From: Paenarthrobacter aurescens
GTDB lineage: Bacteria > Actinomycetota > Actinomycetes > Actinomycetales > Micrococcaceae
Assembly: GCF_025421775.1 (NCBI RefSeq)
Contig: NZ_JAOEFX010000001.1
Coordinates: 186,001-250,000, forward strand
Direction: 5' to 3'
DNA length: 64,000 nt
Part shown: positions 1 through 9,360 of the stretch, one piece after another
Numbering within the stretch: position 1 is the first letter of the stretch
How the letters are laid out: each line of letters opens with the position of its first letter
Program-made: the position numbers and the translations under genes
Notes under the pieces: generated by a model
Told to the model about the DNA's origin: nothing
Seen by the model: the letters and a program-made list of their open reading frames with translations, nothing else
Database searches by the model: none

Positions 1-1
1 C

Positions 2-1702
2 ACCCTCTACGGCGCAACGTTCTTCGTTGTCGCAGCAGATGCACATTTGGCGCTGGACCTGGTCACGCCGGGACAGCATGACGAACTCATGGCCTACCGT
101 GAGAAGGTCAAGGCCCTGTCCGAAATCGAGCGGCAGTCCACCGAACGCGAGAAGACCGGCGTCTTCACCGGCCGTTACGCCATCAACCCGCTCAACGGCG
201 AAAAGCTCCCCGTGTGGGCTGCTGACTACGTGCTGGCCGACTACGGCACGGGAGCCATCATGGCCGTGCCCGCGCATGACCAGCGCGACCTCGACTTCGC
301 CAAGGCATTCGGCCTGCCCGTCCGGGCGGTATTGGAAACCGGTGCCGAGGACCCTGCAGAGACGGGCGTAGCCACTGCCGGCGAAGGCACTCTCAAGAAC
401 TCCGGCGAGCTGGACGGGCTGTCCAAGTCCGAAGGAATTCCGGCCGCCATTGACATTCTTGAGAAGCTCGGAACCGGCGAGAAGTTCGTGAACTTCCGGC
501 TGCGCGACTGGCTCTTGAGCCGCCAGCGCTTCTGGGGCACACCCATCCCGATCATCCACTGCGGTGAATGCGGCGAGGTGCCAGTCCCCGATGACCAGTT
601 GCCCGTCAGGCTGCCCGACAACCTGCGCGGTGAGGCTTTGTCTCCGAAGGGGACCTCTCCGCTGGCCGCCGCCGTCGAATGGGTCAACGTTGAGTGCCCC
701 AACTGTGGCCGTGCAGCCCAGCGCGACACGGACACCATGGACACCTTCGTGGATTCCTCCTGGTACTTCCTGCGCTTCGTCTCGCCCGAGTACACCGAAG
801 GCCCGTTCGATCCCGAAAAGATCAACAACTGGATGCCGGTGGGTCAGTACGTTGGCGGCGTTGAACACGCCATCCTGCACCTGCTCTACGCACGCTTCTT
901 CACCAAGGTCATCAAGGACATTGGCCTGATCGAAGCCAATGAGCCGTTCTCCGCGCTGCTCAACCAAGGCCAGGTGCTCAACGGCGGCAAGGCCATGAGT
1001 AAATCCCTGGGCAACGGTGTGGACCTCGGCGAGCAGCTGGACAAGTTTGGCGTCGACGCCGTCCGTCTCACCATGGTCTTCGCCTCCCCGCCGGAGGACG
1101 ACGTCGACTGGGCGGATGTTTCGCCGTCGGGTTCGGCCAAGTTCCTGGCCCGTGCTTGGCGGCTCGGCCAGGACGTCAGCAGCGAGCCGGGTGTAGACCC
1201 GGCTACCGGTGACCGCGCACTGCGCACCGTGACCCACAAGACCATCGCCGACGCCGCTGACCTCCTTGACAACAACAAGTTCAACGTCGTGGTCGCCCGA
1301 CTGATGGAACTGGTCAACGCCACCCGTAAGACCATCGATTCGGGTGCAGGTGCCGCAGATCCGGCTGTACGGGAAGCGGTGGAGGCCGTTGCGGTCATCC
1401 TGAGCCTGTTCGCTCCCTACACCGCGGAAGACCTCTGGAACACTTTGGGTCACCCCGCGTCAGTGGCCAACGCTGGCTGGCCGAAGCACGACGAAGCGCT
1501 GCTGGTGCAGGACACCGTCACTGCCGTGGTGCAGGTCCAGGGCAAGGTTCGCGATCGCCTGGAAGTCTCTCCGGACGTCACGGAAGACGAGTTGCGCGAA
1601 CTCGCCATGGCCTCGGAAAACGTCCAGCGTGCACTGGACGGCCGCGGCATCCGCACCGTGATCGTACGGGCACCTAAACTGGTGAACATCGTCCCTGCCT
1701 AG
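2..1702 (+). CDS. leuS: Leucyl-tRNA synthetase, C-terminal two thirds (partial)
   Basis: Charges tRNA-Leu with leucine in the cytoplasm. The reading frame is open to the left edge, so the N-terminus with the HIGH motif lies outside the window. The visible part starts inside the CP1 editing domain, with the conserved [12 protein letters not shown] block near residue 80. It continues through a CxxC pair (CGECGE) and the KMSKS-type loop, here AMSKS, encoded at about 992-1006. The anticodon-binding and C-terminal domains follow, ending KLVNIVPA. The sequence looks intact and of normal family length for the part seen. A GC-rich hairpin follows before the DegV gene, which reads the same way. Identification is secure; only the start is unknown. 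Confidence 0.97.
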   Translation, partial: TLYGATFFVVAADAHLALDLVTPGQHDELMAYREKVKALSEIERQSTEREKTGVFTGRYAINPLNGEKLPVWAADYVLADYGTGAIMAVPAHDQRDLDFAKAFGLPVRAVLETGAEDPAETGVATAGEGTLKNSGELDGLSKSEGIPAAIDILEKLGTGEKFVNFRLRDWLLSRQRFWGTPIPIIHCGECGEVPVPDDQLPVRLPDNLRGEALSPKGTSPLAAAVEWVNVECPNCGRAAQRDTDTMDTFVDSSWYFLRFVSPEYTEGPFDPEKINNWMPVGQYVGGVEHAILHLLYARFFTKVIKDIGLIEANEPFSALLNQGQVLNGGKAMSKSLGNGVDLGEQLDKFGVDAVRLTMVFASPPEDDVDWADVSPSGSAKFLARAWRLGQDVSSEPGVDPATGDRALRTVTHKTIADAADLLDNNKFNVVVARLMELVNATRKTIDSGAGAADPAVREAVEAVAVILSLFAPYTAEDLWNTLGHPASVANAGWPKHDEALLVQDTVTAVVQVQGKVRDRLEVSPDVTEDELRELAMASENVQRALDGRGIRTVIVRAPKLVNIVPA

Positions 1703-1714
1703 CAGGGATTGTGC

Positions 1715-1739
1715 GGCCGCCGGCACTGTGCCGGCGGCC
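1715..1739 (+). terminator. GC-rich hairpin after leuS
   Basis: A perfect 11-bp inverted repeat, GGCCGCCGGCA and its complement, with a 3-nt loop, lies 13 bases after the leuS stop. Only a weak T-rich tract follows, so it may be an inefficient terminator or a processing hairpin between leuS and the DegV gene. Confidence 0.5.
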
Positions 1740-1761
1740 AGCCATCATCTTTGGAGGTTGC

Positions 1762-2745
1762 GTGCCTGAGCGAGAACCACCCGCATGGATATGGCTCAAG
1801 GAAAGAGTGGCGCGCCTCAGGCAACCCACTGCCCCGGTTACATCCGTTGTCGAGCCGCTGGCCGCCGTCGTCAAAACAGCAGTCGTCACCGATTCGGCAG
1901 CTGCACTGCCGCCTGACTGGGTGTCGGCCTTTACCGCCGACGGACGACTTGCGGTTGTCCCCATGCCCGTCATGGTCGGAAACGAAATCTACGGCGAGGG
2001 CGAAGACGACATCACCCAAACGTTGTCGCTGGCTCTTGCTTCGGGTGCTTCGGTGAAAACGTCCCGCCCATCGCCCGGGCAGTTTGAACAGGCGTACCTC
2101 GCTGCCCAGCGCCACGGCTTCGAATCCGTGGTCTCCATTCACATCTCTTCCGAGCTCTCCGGAACGGCTGATGCCGCAAGGCTTGCCGCTGCCCGCGTCA
2201 GCATCCCGGTTGAGGTCGTCGACTCGCGCACGGTCGGTATGGCACAGGGCATGGGAGTCCAAAGCGCTGTTGTGGCCGCCGCCGACGGGCAGGAGGCGGC
2301 AGAAGTTCGCGGCTTCGCCGAGAGGCGTATGGAGCGCACCAAGGTCTACTTTTACGTGCCCAGCCTGGAGCAGCTAAGACGCGGTGGACGCATCGGTGCG
2401 GCAGCGTCGTTGTTGGGTACAGTCCTCGCCATCAAGCCCATCCTGGCGGTCGACGGCGGCAAAATCGTTCCGCTGGAGAAGGTCCGTTCCGCTGTGCGTG
2501 CCGTGGCCCGCTTGGAGGAGATCGTTGCAGCGGATGTAGCCTCCCGCCCAGCTGGCCAGCAACGCTTGGCAGTCCATCATTTCGGAAACCAGATCGAAGC
2601 AGAAGCCTTGGCAGCCCGCCTGAACGAAAAGTGTCCGGACTGTCCGGCGCCCCAGATCAGCGCACTACCGGCTGTCCTGGCTGCTCATGCGGGTTTGGGT
2701 GTCCTTGCAGTCATCGTGGGGGAGAGCAGCACACCCACAGGCTGA
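1762..2745 (+). CDS. DegV family fatty-acid-binding protein
   Basis: DegV/FakB proteins bind a fatty acid and present it to a FakA-type kinase for phosphorylation. The protein is 327 aa. The family signature TDSAAALP lies near residue 43, and the second-domain RRGGRIGAAASLLG segment is typical of the family. The start chosen is GTG 1762, because GGAGG ends four bases upstream. Upstream in-frame starts would run through the leuS terminator hairpin. It lies 59 bases after leuS in the same direction. No fakA gene is seen nearby, so the partner kinase must be elsewhere. The family is clear; the physiological ligand is not. Confidence 0.9.
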   Translation: MPEREPPAWIWLKERVARLRQPTAPVTSVVEPLAAVVKTAVVTDSAAALPPDWVSAFTADGRLAVVPMPVMVGNEIYGEGEDDITQTLSLALASGASVKTSRPSPGQFEQAYLAAQRHGFESVVSIHISSELSGTADAARLAAARVSIPVEVVDSRTVGMAQGMGVQSAVVAAADGQEAAEVRGFAERRMERTKVYFYVPSLEQLRRGGRIGAAASLLGTVLAIKPILAVDGGKIVPLEKVRSAVRAVARLEEIVAADVASRPAGQQRLAVHHFGNQIEAEALAARLNEKCPDCPAPQISALPAVLAAHAGLGVLAVIVGESSTPTG

Positions 2746-2805
2746 CTCCGGGGTTGTCTTTTCCACATAGCGAACTTCATTCCGTCGTGGCAGCAGCGGC
2801 GGCCA

Positions 2806-2817
2806 TAGGCTCGTTGT
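2806..2817 (+). promoter_or_regulatory. -10 element placed for leaderless comEA start
   Basis: TAGGCT at 2806-2811 is followed by six bases and then ATG 2818. There is no Shine-Dalgarno sequence, so transcription probably begins at the start codon. Confidence 0.55.
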
Positions 2818-3642
2818 ATGCCACGCCGGAGCCAGGATGCGTCCCCAGATGCCGCAGCGCAGGCAGCCAGGCAGCGCTTTGCCGCCCGAATGGCAGTGGA
2901 CACCCGGACCGCGCCGCTGTTGCAGTTGCCAACCGAAGACCCGCCCGCCCCGGCTGGCGACGAAGTACTCGGCGCGCACGTTCGGAGTGCCCGGCTTCGG
3001 TGGCGGACCCCCTGGCGGGTAGCGGTACTCCTGGCTGTCGTAGCGGCAGCTCTCATTGCGTGGCAGTTGTGGCAGTCTTCACTGGGGCAGCCAACATCAG
3101 AACCATTGGATTCGTCGACGTCGGTTGGTCCGGGAGCGCCGGATCCGTCAGAATCGCCGGACCCAGTGGGGGAGGAGCCTCAAGGGTCGCTGCTTGTCCA
3201 TGTGGCGGGGGCTGTAGAGAAGCCCGGCGTCGTTTCCTTGCCGCTGGGGAGTCGCGTCTTTCAAGCCATAGATGCCGCCGGGGGTGCAGCCACCAACGCT
3301 GAACTCAGTGGGCTGAACCTTGCGGAGGTGCTCAACGACGGGGTCAAAATCGTCGTTCCGGTCGTGGGAGAGGCGCCGCAGCCTGCTCCGTCTGCGCTTG
3401 CCGGCGGTGGCGCTGGTACCGGCAACTCGAGTGGCGGTGCAACGAAGGTCAATCTCAACACAGCCTCTCTGGAAGACTTGGGGACTTTGCCCCGGGTGGG
3501 GCCCGTAACTGCCCAGCGAATTCTCGACTGGAGGAAAGATCACGGACCTTTCGCATCGGTGGACGAACTGGATGCCATTGACGGGATAGGGCCCAAGCTC
3601 ATGGAGTCCCTCAAGGACCTTGTGACGGTGCAGGGTGGCTGA
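2818..3642 (+). CDS. comEA: ComEA family helix-hairpin-helix DNA-binding protein
   Basis: ComEA is a membrane-anchored DNA receptor that feeds single strands to the ComEC channel. This 274-aa protein has an Arg-rich N-terminus, one transmembrane helix at about residues 68-85 and a Pro/Ser-rich linker. An SLBB domain (LLVHVAGAVEKPG) starts near residue 125. Two C-terminal helix-hairpin-helix motifs follow: VNLNTASLEDLGTLPRVGP, then IDGIGPKLMESL. Its stop overlaps the comEC start by 8 bases, so the two are translationally coupled. The ATG sits 6 nt after a TAGGCT hexamer without a ribosome binding site, which suggests a leaderless message. The domain call is firm; transformation competence of the organism is not implied. 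Confidence 0.93.
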   Translation: MPRRSQDASPDAAAQAARQRFAARMAVDTRTAPLLQLPTEDPPAPAGDEVLGAHVRSARLRWRTPWRVAVLLAVVAAALIAWQLWQSSLGQPTSEPLDSSTSVGPGAPDPSESPDPVGEEPQGSLLVHVAGAVEKPGVVSLPLGSRVFQAIDAAGGAATNAELSGLNLAEVLNDGVKIVVPVVGEAPQPAPSALAGGGAGTGNSSGGATKVNLNTASLEDLGTLPRVGPVTAQRILDWRKDHGPFASVDELDAIDGIGPKLMESLKDLVTVQGG

Positions 3643-5353
3643 ATCCCTGGGCGGTCCGGAAGCGGGAAAGCGCATTGACCTGCGGCTTGTTCCTGTTGTG
3701 ATGGTGACGTGGTCCGTCGCGCTGGCTGGCGGCTTCATAGGTGCAGCCTGGTCGGTAGCTTTGGCGGGTGCACTGACCGTGATGGGCGGAGTGTTCCTGG
3801 TGTTGGGGCGCCGCCAAAGGCCGTCCGGAGTACGGGCCAGAACTCTGTTCGCGACCCTCGCTCTTGCCTGCGTTCTGGGGGCCGCTGTTGCGGTGCACTG
3901 CGGGGTTTCGGCCGACCATCGTGAGAATGGGCCACTAGCCCCGGCGGTGGCCGCCGATGATGGGGTTGTGATCCATGTACTCATCACTGGCAGCCCCGCA
4001 GCGGTGCGTTCACCAGGGCATTCGAGTGACGACAGGTGGATGGTGGATGCGAGCCTGATTGATCTCAGGTCCGAGGGAAGCGTGGTGCGCGGATCTGCCG
4101 ACATCGTCATCACAGGCGGCGACGGATGGCAGAACGTGCGGCCAGGGCAAAGGATCAGGACAACCGGTACGCTCAAACAGGCGAGGGACGGGCAATCGGA
4201 AGCTGTCCTTCTGAACGCGTCCTCCGGTCCCGTCGTTACGGGTTCCGGGTTCGATGTCCGACAAACCGCGGCCGACGTGCGAAAAGGGTTTGTAGCCGCT
4301 GCACAGTGGCTCCCTGAGGATCCGGCCGGGTTGCTTCCGGGGATGGTGACAGGCGACACCAGTGCGCTGCCGGAAAGCCTGGAAGCCGCAATGAAGACCA
4401 CGGGCATGACGCATTTAACTGCCGTTTCGGGAGCCAACTGCAGCCTGGTCTTGGGTGGCTTCATTCTGTTGGCGCGTTGCTTCCGGCTGGTACGCCCGGC
4501 CGCCGGGGCATTCGCTGCCTGCGGTCTGTTGTCGTTCGTCGTGATGGTTGGGCCGGATCCGAGTGTCTTGCGGGCTGCGGTCATGGGGGCTGTGGGATTG
4601 GCTGCCCTGACAGGCGGATTGCGGGGCCGGTCCTTGACTTTCCTCTGCCTCGCCACGACGATTCTGCTGTTGCTGGACCCGGCCATGGCGGCCAACGTGG
4701 GGTTTCTCTTGTCGGTTCTGGCTACGCTCGGAATTGTACTGCTTGCCACCCGTATTGCGTCGTGGATTCCGTTATGGGTACCACGGTGGTTGGCCGCCGG
4801 AATTGCGGTGCCTTTGTCGGCGCAGTTGTTGTGCGGCCCGGTGATTGTGGCACTACAGCCTCAGTTCACGCCGTATGCCCTGATCGCCAACGTGGCGGCG
4901 GGTCCTTTGGTGGCGCCGGTGACTATTGTTGGGACGATTGCTGCGCCGCTGGCCACGGTCCTGCCCTGGCTGGCGGTGGTGCCGATCGCCGTTGCGGGGG
5001 CCTGCGCGGGGATGGTTGCGGGGCTGGCACGGTTCTTCGCCGCTTTGCCTGGAGCTGCTTTGCCCTGGGCTGAGGGGCCGATCGGAATAATGGCCATGGT
5101 GCTCTCATCGATCGTGACCATGCTGGTCGTCTGGATGTCGCTGCACCCTGCAGATGTGAAGCGGCTGGTCATGGGCCTGCACGGTGTTGTGATCGTGCTC
5201 CTGGAGCGCGGTGCAAGGCGCAGGCATGGCAGACTTGAAGCCTGCAAAGTAACATCCGGAAGGAACCATCTGTGGCTGCTGCCCAAAACACCCGGGCCAA
5301 GAGTGCCGCGGCGAACACCGTCAGTTGGCGGGAAGCGGCGCCCGCCGCCGTAG
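3635..5353 (+). CDS. comEC: ComEC/Rec2 family competence membrane protein, short form
   Basis: ComEC is the inner-membrane channel for imported single-stranded DNA. The 572-aa protein has N-terminal membrane helices, a soluble OB-like DUF4131 segment (about residues 90-200) and the multi-helix Competence domain with the conserved THLTAVSGANCSLV block near residue 262. It lacks the C-terminal metallo-beta-lactamase domain of longer ComEC proteins. The M. tuberculosis homolog Rv2414c is also short, so this is a lineage feature rather than a truncation. The GTG start overlaps comEA, and the last 82 bases overlap holA in another frame. The basic, Pro-rich C-terminal tail is encoded within that overlap and may be non-essential. 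Confidence 0.9.
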   Translation: MAESLGGPEAGKRIDLRLVPVVMVTWSVALAGGFIGAAWSVALAGALTVMGGVFLVLGRRQRPSGVRARTLFATLALACVLGAAVAVHCGVSADHRENGPLAPAVAADDGVVIHVLITGSPAAVRSPGHSSDDRWMVDASLIDLRSEGSVVRGSADIVITGGDGWQNVRPGQRIRTTGTLKQARDGQSEAVLLNASSGPVVTGSGFDVRQTAADVRKGFVAAAQWLPEDPAGLLPGMVTGDTSALPESLEAAMKTTGMTHLTAVSGANCSLVLGGFILLARCFRLVRPAAGAFAACGLLSFVVMVGPDPSVLRAAVMGAVGLAALTGGLRGRSLTFLCLATTILLLLDPAMAANVGFLLSVLATLGIVLLATRIASWIPLWVPRWLAAGIAVPLSAQLLCGPVIVALQPQFTPYALIANVAAGPLVAPVTIVGTIAAPLATVLPWLAVVPIAVAGACAGMVAGLARFFAALPGAALPWAEGPIGIMAMVLSSIVTMLVVWMSLHPADVKRLVMGLHGVVIVLLERGARRRHGRLEACKVTSGRNHLWLLPKTPGPRVPRRTPSVGGKRRPPP

Positions 5354-6288
5354 TCCTCATCATGGGCCCGGAAGAATACCTTGGGATCCGCGCAATGGAT
5401 GGCATCCGCACCCAGGTGCGGGCCACTACTCCGGATGTCGAGCTCAGCCGCCTGAATGCAGGCTCCTACGAGTCCGGTTCCCTGGCCATGACCGTCACGC
5501 CGTCCCTTTTCGGCGAGGGCAAGCTCATCGAGGTCGAGGGCCTCGAGGCAATGAATGATGCTTTCCTGGCCGACGGATTGGCCTACCTCCAGCATCCGGA
5601 CCAGGACGTTGTCCTTGTCCTGCGTCATGCCGGGGGAGTCCGTGGCAAGAAGCTGCTCGACGCCGTGAAGTCCGCGGGATGGCCAGTGATCGACTGCCAG
5701 CCGCTGAAGAAGGACTCAGACAAGACCGCGTTCGTTGTCTCCGAATTCAGGGCCGGAGGTCGCCGAATTGAGGGCGAAGCTGTCCAGGCACTAGTGAACG
5801 CCGTGGGCGCCAATCTCTCCGAACTTGCAGCAGCGTGCAACCAACTGATTGCCGACGCCACTACCGCCGTGACGGCGGAGACGGTGGAACGCTATTACGG
5901 TGGCCGGGTGGAAGCTACGGCATTCAAGGTGGCCGATGCTGCGATGGCCGGCAATGGGCCAGTGGCGCTGTCCACCCTGAGGCACGCGCTGGCCACCGGC
6001 GTCGATCCTGTTCCCCTGGTTGCGGCGCTGGCGGCCAAGCTGCGCACCCTGGCCAAAGTTGCCGGAGCCAACGGTTCTCCGGCGACCATCGCCAAGAACC
6101 TGGGAATGCAGCCGTGGCTTGTAGAGCAGGCGCAGCGTGACGTCCGCCGCTGGACGCCCGAAGGCCTGATCCGTTCCATCCAGGTCATCGCGGAAGCGGA
6201 TGCCCAGGTGAAGGGTGAGTCGCGTGACCCCGTTTACGCCGTGGAGCATGCGGTGACTGTGATTGCCATGTCAGCCAGTCGACGCTGA
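5272..6288 (+). CDS. holA: DNA polymerase III subunit delta
   Basis: Delta is the wrench of the clamp loader that opens the beta sliding clamp. The 338-aa protein has the HolA layout: an N-terminal AAA+-like domain (LIMGPEEYLGIRAMDGI near residue 25) and C-terminal helical collar segments (GVDPVPLVAALAAKLRTLAK, then NLGMQPWLVEQAQRDVRRW). GTG 5272 is chosen because GGAAGGAAC ends just upstream. The start lies inside the comEC tail, so expression is probably coupled to comEC. The comEA-comEC-holA order is conserved in actinobacteria, with rpsT convergent downstream. The product call is firm. Confidence 0.93.
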   Translation: MAAAQNTRAKSAAANTVSWREAAPAAVVLIMGPEEYLGIRAMDGIRTQVRATTPDVELSRLNAGSYESGSLAMTVTPSLFGEGKLIEVEGLEAMNDAFLADGLAYLQHPDQDVVLVLRHAGGVRGKKLLDAVKSAGWPVIDCQPLKKDSDKTAFVVSEFRAGGRRIEGEAVQALVNAVGANLSELAAACNQLIADATTAVTAETVERYYGGRVEATAFKVADAAMAGNGPVALSTLRHALATGVDPVPLVAALAAKLRTLAKVAGANGSPATIAKNLGMQPWLVEQAQRDVRRWTPEGLIRSIQVIAEADAQVKGESRDPVYAVEHAVTVIAMSASRR

Positions 6289-6321
6289 AGCCAGCGCGCG
6301 GCGGCATCGCCGGTTAAACCC

Positions 6322-6353
6322 AAAGGCCGGCACCCAAAGGGTGCCGGCCTTTT
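6322..6353. terminator. Bidirectional terminator between holA and rpsT
   Basis: AAAGGCCGGCACCC pairs perfectly with its complement across a 3-nt loop. A T-run on the plus strand and an A-run upstream let it serve both holA (+) and rpsT (-). Confidence 0.9.
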
Positions 6354-6380
6354 GATCAGCTCAGTCGAACTGGAAAAACC

Positions 6381-6641
6381 TTAGAGTGCGTTGACCTTCT
6401 TGGAGATCGCCGACTTGCGGTTTGCAGCGTTGTTCTTGTGAATAACGCCCTTGCTGACAGCCTTGTCCAGCTTGCGGCTGGCAGCAACAAGTGCAGTTCC
6501 AGCAGCATCCTTGTCAGCAGACTCAACGGCGGTGGCGACGGCGCGGATGGCCGTCTTCAGCTCGGACTTGACTGCGTTGTTACGCAGGCGAGCCTTCTCG
6601 TTGGTGAGGATGCGCTTCTTCTGGGACTTGATATTAGCCAC
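6381..6641 (-). CDS. rpsT: 30S ribosomal protein S20
   Basis: S20 binds 16S rRNA early in small-subunit assembly. The 86-aa sequence begins [18 protein letters not shown] and ends KKVNAL. It is strongly basic and helical, as expected for the full-length family. The start codon is GTG at 6641, preceded by an AGAGAG ribosome binding site on the minus strand. It is a single gene convergent with holA and shares its terminator. The 177 bases upstream, up to the PemK/MazF gene stop, hold its promoter region; no feature there was recognised with confidence. Confidence 0.97.
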   Translation of the reverse strand: MANIKSQKKRILTNEKARLRNNAVKSELKTAIRAVATAVESADKDAAGTALVAASRKLDKAVSKGVIHKNNAANRKSAISKKVNAL

Positions 6642-6818
6642 GTATGAACTCTCTTTTTAATGCGGAAATGGTCTAGAGGGTTTTCAGGTTGGCCATCGAC
6701 TGAGCGGCGTGGGGATGCCTATGGCAGCCAACCATGAGTGGCCGTCGACCTGCACGGACACACAGCTATAAAGGATAGCAGAAAGTCAGGGCTCACGCCG
6801 AACCGGTACTCAGTGGCG

Positions 6819-7346
6819 CTATTGCCGCGCTTGGAGGGCCCGGGCTACCTCCTGGAACCGCGACTTTCCAAGGACGGCGCCTTCGCGCCGGATCGTGCCG
6901 GGATCAAGCCGGATGACGCGCCCGACATTGATTTCGCTGGGCCTGCCTTGCCGATCCCACGAGCCGGTTCCTATGTCAACGTAGTCGTCCGCCCGGGCGC
7001 CATTGTCGTGCTCCTTGGAAGTCAGCATGAGGCCCAAAAGCCATTCGCGGTCCCGACCAACCAAAAGCACCGGCCGGTCCTTGCCTTGAGTGTGGTCCTC
7101 TTCGTAGGGGACCCAGCTCCAGACAATTTCGCCGGGGTCCGGTTGGCCATCGGGCTTAGGGGAGTAGCTGACCTTAAATGAACCGCGATAGTCGCCTGGG
7201 TAGGAGCCTGGCTGATGTACGACGTCGGATCGCCGGGTCTGCGTCTTTCGGGCACCTCCGGGGGTGGTTGCCTTGGGGCCATTGCCTCCAAGCGACTTGA
7301 GGGACCGCAGGATGAGATTGCCCAAGGGGCGCAAGTCGAAAGCCAT
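6819..7346 (-). CDS. PemK/MazF family protein without adjacent antitoxin
   Basis: MazF/PemK toxins are small ribosome-independent mRNA endonucleases. This 175-aa protein has an N-terminal extension of about 65 residues, basic and Gly-rich, followed by the MazF barrel. The GEIVW strand is near residue 73, KDRPVLLVGRD near 89, and the domain ends with VGRVIRLDPGTIRREGAVL. No antitoxin-sized gene lies next to it: rpsT is downstream and lepA is divergent. TAGCGT, six bases, then ATG 7346 suggests a leaderless message. The fold assignment is good. Toxicity is uncertain, because solitary, extended actinobacterial members are often annotated only by similarity. Confidence 0.8.
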   Translation of the reverse strand: MAFDLRPLGNLILRSLKSLGGNGPKATTPGGARKTQTRRSDVVHQPGSYPGDYRGSFKVSYSPKPDGQPDPGEIVWSWVPYEEDHTQGKDRPVLLVGRDREWLLGLMLTSKEHDNGARADDYVDIGTGSWDRQGRPSEINVGRVIRLDPGTIRREGAVLGKSRFQEVARALQARQ

Positions 7347-7358
7347 GTGACCACGCTA
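7347..7358 (-). promoter_or_regulatory. -10 element for leaderless PemK/MazF gene
   Basis: On the minus strand TAGCGT (7358-7353) is followed by six bases and ATG 7346. No ribosome binding site is present. Confidence 0.5.
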
Positions 7359-7506
7359 CAGCCGTGTGCGGCTGAAGCCCCGGCAGGCAATGTACGGCGA
7401 AGCGCCGGTTCATGGGAGACTAGAGGATCAGATGCGCGGCGGGTTCCGGCTGGCCTATGCCCAGTTCCGGGAATTGCCGTGTGAGTGTCGACAGTAAGGA
7501 TCCTGC

Positions 7507-9360
7507 GTGTCTCCCATGGCCCGCACCGCACCGGTGCCCGCCGCAACAGATCCGGCCATCATCCGGAACTTCTGCATCATTGCCCACATTGACCACGGTA
7601 AGTCCACCTTGGCCGACCGCATGCTGCAGTACACCGGCGTCGTTAAGCAACGCGACATGAAGGCCCAGTATCTGGACCGCATGGATATCGAACGTGAGCG
7701 CGGCATCACCATCAAGTCCCAGGCTGTCCGTATGCCGTGGGAACTCGATGGCAACAGCTATGCGCTGAACATGATCGATACTCCCGGCCACGTCGACTTC
7801 ACCTATGAGGTTTCCCGCTCGCTTGCCGCCTGTGAAGGCGCAGTCCTGTTGGTGGATGCGGCCCAGGGTATTGAGGCCCAGACGCTCGCCAACTTGTACC
7901 TGGCGATGGAAAACAACCTCACCATCATTCCTGTGCTGAACAAGATCGATCTTCCGGCCGCCCAGCCCGAGAAGTACGCAGCGGAGCTTGCCAACTTGAT
8001 TGGCGGCGATCCCGATGACGTCCTCAAGGTTTCCGGCAAGACCGGCGTAGGCGTGGAGGCGCTGCTGGACAAAATTGTCCGCGACCTTCCCGCGCCCGTT
8101 GGTGATCCCGATGCCCCGGCCCGCGCCATGATTTTCGACTCTGTCTACGACACCTACCGCGGCGTGGTCACCTACGTCCGTGTGGTGGACGGCATGCTCC
8201 ACCCGCGCGAACGCATCCAGATGATGTCCACCAGGGCAACACACGAGCTCCTTGAGATTGGTGTCAGTTCCCCGGAGCCCACGCCATCCAAGGGCCTGGG
8301 CGTCGGCGAGGTGGGATACCTGATCACCGGCGTTAAGGATGTACGCCAGTCCAAGGTTGGCGATACTGTCACCAACCTGGCCAAGCCGGCATCGGAGTCA
8401 CTCAGCGGCTACGCAGACGCCAAGCCGATGGTCTTCTCCGGTCTCTACCCCCTGGACGGCACGGATTACCCGGTCCTGCGCGATGCTCTTGAAAAGCTGA
8501 TGCTCAACGACGCTGCGTTGGTTTACGAACCCGAGACGTCTGCAGCACTCGGCTTCGGCTTCCGCGTTGGCTTCCTTGGTTTGCTTCACCTCGAGATCAC
8601 GCGTGAGCGCTTGGAGCGTGAGTACAACCTCGACCTCATCTCCACCGCTCCCAACGTGGAGTATGAGGTGACCCTTGAGGACAAGAAGGTCATCCACGTC
8701 ACCAACCCCAGCGAGTACCCCACAGGCAAAATCTCCGAAGTCCGTGAGCCAATGGTTTCTGCAACCATCCTCGCGCCGAACGAGTTTGTTGGGTCCATCA
8801 TGGAACTCTGCCAAAGCCGCCGCGGCCAGATGCGCGGCATGGACTACTTGTCCGAGGACCGCGTAGAGCTCCGCTACTGGATCCCGCTGGCCGAGATCGT
8901 CTTCGACTTCTTCGACCTCTTGAAGTCCAAGACGCGTGGCTACGCCTCGCTGGACTGGAAGGCCGACGGCGAACAGGTCGCCGACCTCGTCAAGGTCGAC
9001 ATCCTGCTGCAGGGTGAGCAAGTGGACGCTTTCAGCGCCATCACGCACCGGGATAAGGCCTACGCCTACGGTGTGATGATGACCGGGAAGCTCCGCGAGC
9101 TGATTCCGAGGCAGCAGTTCGAGGTGCCCATCCAGGCTGCCATCGGGTCCCGCATTATTGCCCGTGAAAGCATCCGGGCCATTCGCAAGGACGTTCTTGC
9201 CAAGTGCTACGGCGGTGACATCACCCGTAAGCGCAAGCTGCTGGAGAAGCAGAAGGAAGGCAAGAAGCGCATGAAGATGGTGGGTCGCGTCGAGGTGCCC
9301 CAGGAAGCATTCATTGCAGCCCTGACCACTGACGAGTCCAAGGACAAGGCCAAGAAGTAG
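7507..9360 (+). CDS. lepA: Elongation factor 4 (back-translocase GTPase LepA)
   Basis: LepA/EF4 is a ribosome-associated GTPase that remodels stalled or mis-translocated ribosomes. The 617-aa protein carries G1 AHIDHGKST (about residue 27), the RGITIKSQ switch, G3 DTPGHVDF and G4 NKID. The EF4-specific C-terminal domain ends in basic [20 protein letters not shown] 7507 is preferred over ATG 7516, because AAGGA ends 6 nt before the GTG. The TAG stop is immediately followed by the hemW ATG, with no gap, so the two are cotranscribed and coupled. The length matches the family. Confidence 0.97.
   Translation: MSPMARTAPVPAATDPAIIRNFCIIAHIDHGKSTLADRMLQYTGVVKQRDMKAQYLDRMDIERERGITIKSQAVRMPWELDGNSYALNMIDTPGHVDFTYEVSRSLAACEGAVLLVDAAQGIEAQTLANLYLAMENNLTIIPVLNKIDLPAAQPEKYAAELANLIGGDPDDVLKVSGKTGVGVEALLDKIVRDLPAPVGDPDAPARAMIFDSVYDTYRGVVTYVRVVDGMLHPRERIQMMSTRATHELLEIGVSSPEPTPSKGLGVGEVGYLITGVKDVRQSKVGDTVTNLAKPASESLSGYADAKPMVFSGLYPLDGTDYPVLRDALEKLMLNDAALVYEPETSAALGFGFRVGFLGLLHLEITRERLEREYNLDLISTAPNVEYEVTLEDKKVIHVTNPSEYPTGKISEVREPMVSATILAPNEFVGSIMELCQSRRGQMRGMDYLSEDRVELRYWIPLAEIVFDFFDLLKSKTRGYASLDWKADGEQVADLVKVDILLQGEQVDAFSAITHRDKAYAYGVMMTGKLRELIPRQQFEVPIQAAIGSRIIARESIRAIRKDVLAKCYGGDITRKRKLLEKQKEGKKRMKMVGRVEVPQEAFIAALTTDESKDKAKK

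Noticed and set aside
3148-4749. 533-aa minus-strand frame opposite comEA-comEC
   Set aside because: Low-complexity, Ser/Pro/Arg-rich translation with no recognisable domain; comEC on the other strand is clear.
6738-7181. 147-aa plus-strand frame opposite the PemK/MazF gene
   Set aside because: It is antisense to a domain-supported gene and has no recognisable motif itself.
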